Shown: positions 51,873-59,479 of the stretch, piece by piece
Layout: each line of letters begins with the position of its first letter
How positions within the stretch are numbered: position 1 is the first letter of the stretch
DNA from: Russula earlei
Taxonomy: Eukaryota > Basidiomycota > Agaricomycetes > Russulales > Russulaceae
Assembly (NCBI GenBank): GCA_025769875.1
Contig: JAGFNK010000160.1
Coordinates: 1-64,000, forward strand
DNA: 64,000 nt
Reading direction: 5' to 3'
Position numbers and translations under genes: made by a program
The notes under the pieces: model-generated
Database searches by the model: none
The model's input: only the letters and a program-made list of their open reading frames with translations
Told to the model about the DNA's origin: nothing

Positions 51873-52988
51873 TTATTTACATCCCTTCGCTGAGATAATG
51901 ATATTGCCATCGATCACTTCATACGAAGCGTTGATGGCTTTACAGATCAGGGTCAGTTTATCATAGAAAGACTCATTACCCATGGTAACGGATAAAGAGC
52001 AGGACGACAGCAGCTCTTCATCATACAATATCGTAATGCCATATGCCCGCTGCATGGTTTTAAACACCTCCTTTACAGGGGTATCATCAAAAGCAAACTC
52101 TGTAGCCTGCGGCGGCGCAATAAAAGCCGGGGTATCCACCAGTGTCTTATTCAGTTCTTTCGCCTTACCGTCATACACGATCTTTTGGTTAGGCGTAATG
52201 ACAACACCCTTTAACTCGGCGCTGGCTGCATTGGCTTCGGTAAGGTTCTCTATCTTAAACACAGATACCTTGCCTGTTTTTACCACCACCATCGCCTGTT
52301 TATCCAGCGGGAATGCCCGTACGGTAAAAGTGGTACCCAACACCTTGGTAACAATATTGCGGGAATACACCAGGAATGGTTTCTGTATATCCTTGGTTAC
52401 TTCAAAAAAAGCTTCTCCTTCCAGGTATACTTCTCTTTTTTTATCATTAAAATTGTCATGATAGCTCAGCTTGCTGTTATTCTCCAGGTATACCGTACTC
52501 GCATCTGGCAAGGTAATTCGCTGAATGGCTCCTGTATGATTGAATGACTGTATCAATTTGCCGGAAGCAGAGGAAAAAAAAGCATCTGTAATATTTCTTT
52601 GGTAACGGTGTGTAATAAACAGGTAACTAGTGCCTGCTATCAATAACAACACGGCAGCGATGTTCAGCCACCAGGGTGTTCTGAACAAGGAACGGCGTGG
52701 CTGTGGTTCCGCCGGCAGGTCTTCTTCTGTAAAAATATCGCCTGTTTCATCCAGCTGGCTCAGGATCTTTTCTATCTCCCGCTGTATCGCTTCTTCCGGT
52801 AAAGGCCGCTGGTGCAACTGCAAAGCATAGATCACCGCCTTGGCATATTGCAGGGTATGGTGTTGTTCAGGGTGCTCCTGCAGCCATTGCTCCCAATGAG
52901 CCCCCGCTGTAGCAGGGTTCAATACCCACTCACGGAAAGATTTGTCAAACACAAAGTGTTCTATACTATTCCTGTCAATATTTTCCAT
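51873..52988 (-). CDS. FecR-family anti-sigma factor
   Basis: 371 residues from the ATG at 52988 (MENIDRNSIEHFVFDKSF). A cytosolic N-terminus binds the sigma factor (residues 1-95), then one membrane segment (WWLNIAAVLLLIAGTSYLF), then the periplasmic FecR domain (IQRITLPDASTVYLENNSKLSYHDNF, REVYLEGEAFFEVTKD, FLVYSRNIVTKVLGTTF) and an STN-like C-terminal domain (VKEVFKTMQRAYGITILYDEEL). It holds the ECF sigma factor inactive until the SusC STN domain signals ligand. It lies between sigma and susC. Confidence 0.95.
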   Translation of the reverse strand: MENIDRNSIEHFVFDKSFREWVLNPATAGAHWEQWLQEHPEQHHTLQYAKAVIYALQLHQRPLPEEAIQREIEKILSQLDETGDIFTEEDLPAEPQPRRSLFRTPWWLNIAAVLLLIAGTSYLFITHRYQRNITDAFFSSASGKLIQSFNHTGAIQRITLPDASTVYLENNSKLSYHDNFNDKKREVYLEGEAFFEVTKDIQKPFLVYSRNIVTKVLGTTFTVRAFPLDKQAMVVVKTGKVSVFKIENLTEANAASAELKGVVITPNQKIVYDGKAKELNKTLVDTPAFIAPPQATEFAFDDTPVKEVFKTMQRAYGITILYDEELLSSCSLSVTMGNESFYDKLTLICKAINASYEVIDGNIIISAKGCK

Positions 52989-53087
52989 ATACAAGCAGTA
53001 AGAATCGTTCTTACGCTTATAAAGAGGCAGCCATCAATCGATATCTACTGGATAAAAAGAAACTTTTTTTAAAAAAGGGAAAGAAGA

Positions 53088-53675
53088 TCAGGAAACAGCC
53101 AGCATGGCTGCCAGTAATACAGCTACGGAAACGGATAGAATATCATGATCAGTATTGTCCTTCATCTTCTTCAAAGCCTCATGTAAGAGGTTGTACACAG
53201 ACTGCCTGTTGAGCGACATAATGCCCGCTATCTCCTCCATGTCTGTATTCAGGTAAAAACGCAGGTAGATGATCTCCTGCTGGCGTTTGGACAGCCGGCT
53301 GATAATGGCCCGTACTTTTTTCGCCAGTTCCAGGGTGGCTTCTTCTTTAATAAGGGTATGGTCGATAGATAGCTCCGTATCGAAGCCTGTTTCAAAATGC
53401 AACTCCAGTGTTTTGATCCGCTTATTCCGCTGGAGCTCCCTGCTCACTTTGCGGCGGAAAGATTTCAGCAGGTAATATTTTAATTGCACTACTTCCGTAA
53501 AAGAAGCCCTGCTTTTCCAGATGGAGAGAAAGAGTTCCTGGATACAGTCTTTTACCAGTTCCTCGTCTTTGGTAAACCGTATGCCATAATGATACAGGTC
53601 CTGGTAATGGGTGTGTATCAGTTCGCCAAAAGCGTCAGCATCTCCGTTCCGGAACCGGGTCCAGAGATCACTCAT
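53088..53675 (-). CDS. ECF RNA polymerase sigma factor
   Basis: 195 residues from the ATG at 53675 (MSDLWTRFRNGDADAFGEL); a start at 53705 is also possible. Region 2 reads HTHYQDLYHYGIRFTKDEELVKDCIQELFLSIWKSR, and region 4 RLSKRQQEIIYLRFYLNTDMEEIAGIMSLNRQSVYNLLHEALKKMK. A hydrophobic C-terminal tail (DILSVSVAVLLAAMLAVS) is often seen in PUL-linked Bacteroidota sigma factors. With FecR it switches on the susCD cluster. Confidence 0.95.
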   Translation of the reverse strand: MSDLWTRFRNGDADAFGELIHTHYQDLYHYGIRFTKDEELVKDCIQELFLSIWKSRASFTEVVQLKYYLLKSFRRKVSRELQRNKRIKTLELHFETGFDTELSIDHTLIKEEATLELAKKVRAIISRLSKRQQEIIYLRFYLNTDMEEIAGIMSLNRQSVYNLLHEALKKMKDNTDHDILSVSVAVLLAAMLAVS

Positions 53676-53794
53676 ATTAGTATTTATGTCAACGCGGGCA
53701 AGCATAAAGGCCGTGTAAAGTAATACAAAAGCAGAACAAATGGCCAATTGTCAACAGGCAATTATTAGTGTATGAATGACGTTTATTTTCCCCT

Positions 53795-53825
53795 GTTAAC
53801 CATTGACCATCGACAATTGACCATT
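53795..53825. repeat. ATTGACCAT-type direct repeat
   Basis: Two spaced copies of ATTGACCAT with CATCGACA between them. The same word family occurs inverted at 16501-16574 and at 1862-1895. In the divergent gap between the sigma gene and GH2. Confidence 0.5.
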
Positions 53826-53927
53826 AAATCACTACTACTATTATACTACTACACGGCAAAATGGAATACTTCAGGTATAAATCGCTATATGTAATACGCT
53901 TGCTCTTGTAATATTGCAGCCCGAACG

Positions 53928-56651
53928 ATGACGATTATGACAAGGATAATTAAGAGAGGATTCCTGCTGCTCGCCACTATAATCAGTGTGATAACTTTAA
54001 CAGCACAGGGCCGGATCCAACAATGCATTAATACCAACTGGCAGTTTCACAAAGGAGACATAGCCGGTTATCCCGATAAGGAAACTTCCGCCACCACCTG
54101 GGAAAAAACATCCCTGCCGCATACCTGGAATACCACCGATGTGCTGGATGATGAACCGGGTTATTACCGGGGTATTGGCTGGTACCGCAAAACGATCTTT
54201 ATACCATCGGCCTGGAACCACAAAGAAATATACCTGCATTTTGGAGCTGCCCAACAGGTAGCCACCGTATATGTAAATGGTAAACTGGCCGGTACCCATA
54301 CAGGCGGTTATACCGCTTTTAATTGCCGTATTACCGATCTGCTGATCCATGGCAATGATTCTGTTACAGCCAACGAGATCAGTGTAAAAGTAGACAACAG
54401 CCATAACGAGAACATTCCTCCTTTATCAGCTGATTTTACCTTTTTTGGGGGAATATATAGGGATGTATCCCTGGTAGCATTGAACCCGGTACATTTTGAT
54501 GCGGAAAACGATGCCTCCAACGGTGTTTTTATCACCACACCACAGGTAAGCGCGGTGAATGCCACGGTTGATATAAAAGGCCAATTTTGTAATCAAAGCA
54601 GCCAGGCCCGTCGATTATTATTGGTAAGCCGTATTGCCGATAGGGCAGGCAAGCTGGTAGGAGAGCAACAACAGCATATTACCCTACAAGCAGGAGAGCG
54701 TTATCCTTTTACTACACAGTTCGCTGCTATACAAAACCCGCACCTGTGGAATATAGAAGACCCTTATCTCTATCATGTTACTACTACAGTAACAGATGCC
54801 GATAACCAGCAATTACTGGATGAGGTGAGTAATCCACTGGGCCTGCGTTGGTTCAGCTTCGATGCAGCACAGGGCTTCTTTCTCAATGGCAAACATTATA
54901 AATTGATGGGCGCCAGCCGCCACCAGGATTATAAAGATATCTCCAACGCCCTGCCCGATGCAATGCATGTACGGGATGTACAATTGCTAAAAGAAATGGG
55001 GGGTAACTTTTTGCGCGTAGCACATTACCCGCAGGATCCTGCCGTACTGGAAGCCTGCGACAGGCTGGGTATTGTGGCATCAGTAGAGATTCCTGTTGTG
55101 AACCGCATTACGGAGAATGATACATTCGCCAATAACTGCCTCCACATGCAGGAAGAGATGATCCGCCAATATTGTAACCATCCTTCCATCGTTATCTGGG
55201 CCTACATGAACGAGGTATTGCTATCACCCCGTTACAATGCCACTGATACTGTCAGGCGTACATTGTACTACCAGCATGTAGCGGCACTGGCAAAACGCAT
55301 AGATAGCCTCACCCGTAAAGAAGACCCTTCCCGGTATACCATGATACCCTGCCACGCAGATTATAATGTGTATGTAAAAGCAGGCCTGGTACGCATACCA
55401 CAGATAGTAGGATGGAACCTCTATTCAGGCTGGTACAGCGGGGAACTGCCAGACTTTGCCCGTACGCTGGACAGGCATCATAAAGAGTTAACCGATAAAC
55501 CATTGATCGTAACTGAATATGGCGCAGATGCCGACATCCGCCTGCACAACCTTACCACTCCGCAGCGATTTGATAAAACGGTGGAGTATGCCACGCACTT
55601 TCATGATGTATACTATGAGGCGATAGCTTCCCGTCCCTTTGTTACCGGTGGCGCGCTCTGGAACCTGGCCGACTTTAACTCAGAGGGCAGGGCAGAGGCC
55701 AATCCTCATATCAATACCAAGGGCATTACCACGATCGACCGTAAGCTAAAAGACAGTTACCTGTTCTATCAATCCAAACTGGTAACTACCCCTTTTCTCC
55801 GTATAGGATCAAGGGCATGGGTACTCCGTTCCGGCATTGCGGAAGACAGTGCTACCCTTACCTGTACACAATCGGTGGATATCTATACCAACCAGGGCAC
55901 CCCTGTTATCTTGCTACTAAACGGGGTATCACTCGGCACAGTAACACCTGTGAATGGTGTAGCCGGTTTCAAAGTGCCTTTTAGAGATGGCATCAACCAA
56001 CTGGAAGCTGTTGCCAGCAGCAATGGCAAGACCTATAAAGATATGGTAGAGGTTCGTTTCCTCTTACAGCCGGCCAACCTGGCAAGTACGGTATTGCCTT
56101 TTAAAGAGCTCAATATAAGCCTGGGTGACCAGCGCCAGTTCTCCGATGAGCCCTTGCAACAGGTATGGTTGCCCGAGCAACCCTATCACCCCGGAAGCTG
56201 GGGATATGTAGGAGGCCAGCCTTTTGTAATGAAAGGCAATAAGCGGCAATCCTACGGCTCTGATAAGAACATCCTGGGTACAGATTATGATGCCATCTAT
56301 GAAACCCAGCGCGTAGGCATCCGCCAGTTTAAGCTGGATGTACCGGATGGAGATTACGAGATCACCCTGTTGTTTGCCGAGCTGCTATCCGCTGTTAAGC
56401 ATGAAGCATTGGTCTACAACCTCGATAACAATAAAACCAAAGAAGATACCATTACCCGTTCCTTCGATGTGCTGATCAATGGAGAGCCCTTTATCAATCA
56501 TTTAGGCAGCGATAATTACCTCCAGCCGGAACAGGCCTATAGCGCTAAAACAAAATGGCACGCCGGCAATGGCCAGGGCATTACCATTAGCTTTAATGCC
56601 ATCAAAGGAGAAACAATCCTGAATGGCCTGCAGGTAAGGAGGGTGGATTAG
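53928..56651 (+). CDS. Glycoside hydrolase family 2 with C-terminal malectin domain
   Basis: 907 residues with a signal peptide (GFLLLATIISVITLTAQG). The GH2 sugar-binding domain (WQFHKGDIAGYPDKE, LPHTWNTTDVLDDEPGYYRG, GGYTAFNCRITDL), Ig-like domain and barrel are present, with acid/base Glu429 (WAYMNEVLL) and nucleophile Glu530 (IVTEYGADAD). The last ~190 residues are a malectin-like carbohydrate-binding domain (RVGIRQFKLDVPDGDYEITLLFAE, FDVLINGEPF). Beta-galactosidase is the commonest activity; beta-glucuronidase cannot be excluded. It starts the plus-strand half of the locus. Its stop overlaps the aquaporin stop by four bases. Confidence 0.93.
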   Translation: MTIMTRIIKRGFLLLATIISVITLTAQGRIQQCINTNWQFHKGDIAGYPDKETSATTWEKTSLPHTWNTTDVLDDEPGYYRGIGWYRKTIFIPSAWNHKEIYLHFGAAQQVATVYVNGKLAGTHTGGYTAFNCRITDLLIHGNDSVTANEISVKVDNSHNENIPPLSADFTFFGGIYRDVSLVALNPVHFDAENDASNGVFITTPQVSAVNATVDIKGQFCNQSSQARRLLLVSRIADRAGKLVGEQQQHITLQAGERYPFTTQFAAIQNPHLWNIEDPYLYHVTTTVTDADNQQLLDEVSNPLGLRWFSFDAAQGFFLNGKHYKLMGASRHQDYKDISNALPDAMHVRDVQLLKEMGGNFLRVAHYPQDPAVLEACDRLGIVASVEIPVVNRITENDTFANNCLHMQEEMIRQYCNHPSIVIWAYMNEVLLSPRYNATDTVRRTLYYQHVAALAKRIDSLTRKEDPSRYTMIPCHADYNVYVKAGLVRIPQIVGWNLYSGWYSGELPDFARTLDRHHKELTDKPLIVTEYGADADIRLHNLTTPQRFDKTVEYATHFHDVYYEAIASRPFVTGGALWNLADFNSEGRAEANPHINTKGITTIDRKLKDSYLFYQSKLVTTPFLRIGSRAWVLRSGIAEDSATLTCTQSVDIYTNQGTPVILLLNGVSLGTVTPVNGVAGFKVPFRDGINQLEAVASSNGKTYKDMVEVRFLLQPANLASTVLPFKELNISLGDQRQFSDEPLQQVWLPEQPYHPGSWGYVGGQPFVMKGNKRQSYGSDKNILGTDYDAIYETQRVGIRQFKLDVPDGDYEITLLFAELLSAVKHEALVYNLDNNKTKEDTITRSFDVLINGEPFINHLGSDNYLQPEQAYSAKTKWHAGNGQGITISFNAIKGETILNGLQVRRVD

Positions 56652-57355
56652 TTACGTTCGAAAAGAAATCGCCAGGTAGCAGCGCTTAGCACAGCTCCTA
56701 ATATAGGGGCAACTATAAAGAGCCATAATTGAGTAAGAGCACCACCGCCTGCTAATAATGCAGGTCCGATGCTTCTTGCCGGGTTAACAGAAACCCCGGT
56801 AACAGGTATACCTACAATATGGATCAATACCAGGCTAAGCCCGATAGAAAGGCCTGCAAAGCCCCCATGGATATTCTTGGTAGAGGTACTGCCAAAAATA
56901 ACCAGCAGGAAAATAAAAGTCAACACTGTTTCCGCGATAAAACCAGCCGCCAGTGAATAATGCTGTGGAGACAGGTCTCCATAGCCATTCTGTCCCAGCC
57001 CGTTGATGCCCAGGTCATACCCACTCTTACCTGATGCGATTACAAAAAGGATAGCTGCACCGGCAATAGCACCAAGAATTTGTGCTATGATATAATAAAC
57101 GGCTTCCCCTGCTTTCATGCGTCCTGCTACCACCATCCCGATAGAAATAGCGGGGTTGATATGGCAGCCGGAAATATGGCCGATAGCATAAGCCATAGAC
57201 ACAACTGACAGGCCAAAGGCAAAAGATATACCCAACAGGCCTACTCCGGTTAAGCCGCTGGCACCGGCAATTACAGCACTTCCACAACCCATTAAAACCA
57301 GTACCAGGGTACCTATGAATTCAGCGCAGAACTTTTGAGAAATAGTTGTTTTCAT
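56648..57355 (-). CDS. aqpZ: Aquaporin Z-type water channel
   Basis: 235 residues from the ATG at 57355 (MKTTISQKFCAEFIGTLVL); an upstream start would add 60 unrelated residues. Six membrane segments and the two half-helices with NPA motifs: CHINPAIS and SVNPARS, the latter with the selectivity Arg. It carries water across the inner membrane. It lies backwards inside the glycoside hydrolase series, so it is probably a separate transcript. Confidence 0.95.
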   Translation of the reverse strand: MKTTISQKFCAEFIGTLVLVLMGCGSAVIAGASGLTGVGLLGISFAFGLSVVSMAYAIGHISGCHINPAISIGMVVAGRMKAGEAVYYIIAQILGAIAGAAILFVIASGKSGYDLGINGLGQNGYGDLSPQHYSLAAGFIAETVLTFIFLLVIFGSTSTKNIHGGFAGLSIGLSLVLIHIVGIPVTGVSVNPARSIGPALLAGGGALTQLWLFIVAPILGAVLSAATWRFLFERN

Positions 57356-57467
57356 ATGAATGGCAATTACAAGTGAATAAAAGGTAATTAATTTATAAGT
57401 GTAAGATAATAAGCCCGGATGTAAAAGGAGTTCTTTTTGAATTATATTTACATGAGCTGCCAAAACG

Positions 57468-57758
57468 ATGTTTATGTCTATACCCACGTATTTATCACAA
57501 CAAGACCCTTCCCGGCAGCCACTCCTTTCCGCCATTCACACCATCATCATCAATACAGACAAAACGGTGCAGCCGGAAATAGGCACCATGATGGGTAAAG
57601 AAATGATCATCTATAAAGCAAAAGGTGTATTCAAATACGGTCTTGCTTCTGTAAAGAACTACATGTCTTTACATGCAATGCCGATCTATTGCGCCCCGGT
57701 TGACCTCGCCGCTATTATGGCGCAAATGAAAGAAGAGCGGAAGAAAAACACTAAGTGA
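57468..57758 (+). CDS. DUF1801-type protein, internally shortened
   Basis: 96 residues. The start and middle match small DUF1801 proteins (MGKEMIIYKAKGVFKYGLASVKNYMSLHAMPIYC), but the ~30 residues that normally follow are missing and the text jumps to DLAAIMAQMKEERKK, which looks like the family end. The last residues (NTK) and the stop are encoded by the CACTAAG hairpin repeat at 57749-57766. It may be a decayed gene that still has an open frame. Confidence 0.6.
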   Translation: MFMSIPTYLSQQDPSRQPLLSAIHTIIINTDKTVQPEIGTMMGKEMIIYKAKGVFKYGLASVKNYMSLHAMPIYCAPVDLAAIMAQMKEERKKNTK

Positions 57759-57766
57759 GCTTAGTG
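57749..57766. repeat. CACTAAG hairpin repeat
   Basis: CACTAAG-TGAG-CTTAGTG, a perfect 7-bp stem. The TGA in the loop (57756-57758) is the stop of the DUF1801 gene. Related words are at 37866-37874 and 46615-46623. Confidence 0.65.
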
Positions 57767-57780
57767 GTAAAACATATAGC

Positions 57781-58176
57781 ATGTTTAAGACAAAGAACTG
57801 GCAACTCATCCTGTCAGTGATCATCATTGTTCCGGTAGCGTTGGCGTATGGAATAGCCCCTGCAACCATTTTACCCCGGTTATTCAATTTTACAGTAAAC
57901 ACCACCAACCTGGTACATGTATTCCGGGTGATCATGGTCTTGTACCTGGGTATGTGCGCTTTATGGGTAGCAGGTATAGTGCAATCCAAATACTGGGCCA
58001 CTGCCACCATTGCCAATGTGGTATTTATGGGAAGCCTGGCAGCGGGAAGGTGTATTAGCATTATTACAGATGGGATGCCCTCTCTTTATTTTATAGCGGG
58101 CGGTGTGGTAGAATTGTTAGTAGCCGTTTGGGGAATTGTCAATATCACCGTTTGCAGGACGCCTCAGGATACTTAA
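57781..58176 (+). CDS. DUF4345 membrane protein
   Basis: 131 residues, four membrane segments (LILSVIIIVPVALAYGI; VFRVIMVLYLGMCALWVAGI; ATIANVVFMGSLAAGRCISI; FIAGGVVELLVAVWGIVNI). FRVIMVLYLGM and the GRCIS segment fit DUF4345. Function unknown. It overlaps no neighbour; the GH105 gene starts 61 bp further on. Confidence 0.8.
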   Translation: MFKTKNWQLILSVIIIVPVALAYGIAPATILPRLFNFTVNTTNLVHVFRVIMVLYLGMCALWVAGIVQSKYWATATIANVVFMGSLAAGRCISIITDGMPSLYFIAGGVVELLVAVWGIVNITVCRTPQDT

Positions 58177-58237
58177 CATTGCAATATGTATTATCATGCG
58201 TCCCAATATATTTATTGATCATAAATTACGATTGCAC

Positions 58238-59377
58238 ATGCGCCCAACCATCTCCCGGTTTGTTACTATCCTCCTGCTATTTACAGCTACTGCTATCAAC
58301 GCCCAAAAAGCACCCGGTAAAAAAGCAGTACTAAAAACAATGGAGCTTACCAATCAATACTTCATGAGCAAATGGCCCGATACCGGTAAGGATATCGTAT
58401 TGGTTGCTAAAAATAAAACCTGGCCCAGCCATATATGGACAAGAGCTGTTTACTACGAAGGCCTTATGGCATTATACAGTGTAGATAAGAAACCAGCGTA
58501 TTATGATTATGCGGTTGATTGGGGCACCAAACACAACTGGAGCCTGCGCGATGGTATCAAAACCCGCAATGCCGATAACCAGTGCTGCGGTCAAACCTAT
58601 ATTGACCTGTACCAGGTAGATAAAAAAGAAGAGCGCATCAAAGACATCAAGGCTTCTATTGACCTCATGATGACAACTGACAAGGTAGATGACTGGAACT
58701 GGATCGATGCCATTCAAATGGCTTTACCGGTATATACCAGGTTAGGCGTTATCTACAACGATACCAACTATTTCCACCGCATGTACGGGATGTATGCCTT
58801 CACCAAATACAAGCATGGCGGCAATGGATTATACAATACTGCTGAACACCTGTGGTGGAGAGATAAGGACTTTGTACCTCCTTACAAAGAACCCAATGGT
58901 CAAAGCTGTTATTGGGCAAGGGGCAATGGCTGGGTGGTAGCTGCCCTGGTAAGAACACTACAGCTGTTACCAAAAACTGACCCTCATTACAATGAATACC
59001 TGCAGGACTACAAGGATATGTGTGCAGCAGTGCTGCCATTACAACGTGCTGATGGTTTCTGGAATGTAAGCCTGAAAGACAGCACCCATTTTGGTGGCAA
59101 AGAACTCAGCGGTACTTCTTTGTTTGTATATGGTTTCGCCTGGGGACTCAACAATGGGCTGCTGGATAAGAAAACATTCAGGCCCGCTGTAATAAAAGCG
59201 TGGAATGCACTGGTAAAGGATTGTGTACATGATAACGGCTTCCTCGGTTATGTACAGGGCACTGGTAAAGAACCAAAAGATGGCCAACCTGTTTCCTATG
59301 ATAACGTACCCGACTTTGAAGACTATGGCCTCGGTGCCTTCCTGTTAGGAGGTAGTGAAATGACTAAACTGAAATAA
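58238..59377 (+). CDS. GH105 unsaturated glucuronyl/galacturonyl hydrolase
   Basis: 379 residues from the ATG at 58238 (MRPTISRFVTILLLFTATAINAQ, signal peptide). An alpha/alpha-barrel: WTRAVYYEGLMALY, DNQCCGQTYIDLYQ (catalytic Asp region), WIDAIQMALPVYTRLG, YWARGNGWVVAALVRTL (the family marker WARGNGW) and ELSGTSLFVYGFAWGLNNGLL. The family hydrolyses oligosaccharides ending in an unsaturated uronic acid made by a lyase. No lyase is in the window, so it may finish products of a lyase encoded elsewhere. Confidence 0.92.
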   Translation: MRPTISRFVTILLLFTATAINAQKAPGKKAVLKTMELTNQYFMSKWPDTGKDIVLVAKNKTWPSHIWTRAVYYEGLMALYSVDKKPAYYDYAVDWGTKHNWSLRDGIKTRNADNQCCGQTYIDLYQVDKKEERIKDIKASIDLMMTTDKVDDWNWIDAIQMALPVYTRLGVIYNDTNYFHRMYGMYAFTKYKHGGNGLYNTAEHLWWRDKDFVPPYKEPNGQSCYWARGNGWVVAALVRTLQLLPKTDPHYNEYLQDYKDMCAAVLPLQRADGFWNVSLKDSTHFGGKELSGTSLFVYGFAWGLNNGLLDKKTFRPAVIKAWNALVKDCVHDNGFLGYVQGTGKEPKDGQPVSYDNVPDFEDYGLGAFLLGGSEMTKLK

Positions 59378-59399
59378 GTTATACGTTATAAGTAAAAAG

Positions 59400-59465
59400 G
59401 CCACAAAGACACTAATACACAAAGGGCTCATTAAATTGATCTTTGCGTCTTAGTGTCTTTGTGGC
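59400..59465. repeat. Long inverted repeat between GH105 and GH115
   Basis: A perfect 16-bp pair (GCCACAAAGACACTAA at 59400-59415, complement at 59450-59465) with a 34-base loop. No T-run follows on either strand, so it is more likely a dispersed repeat than a terminator. It could protect the GH105 mRNA end. Confidence 0.65.
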
Positions 59466-59479
59466 AATAAAAAACGATT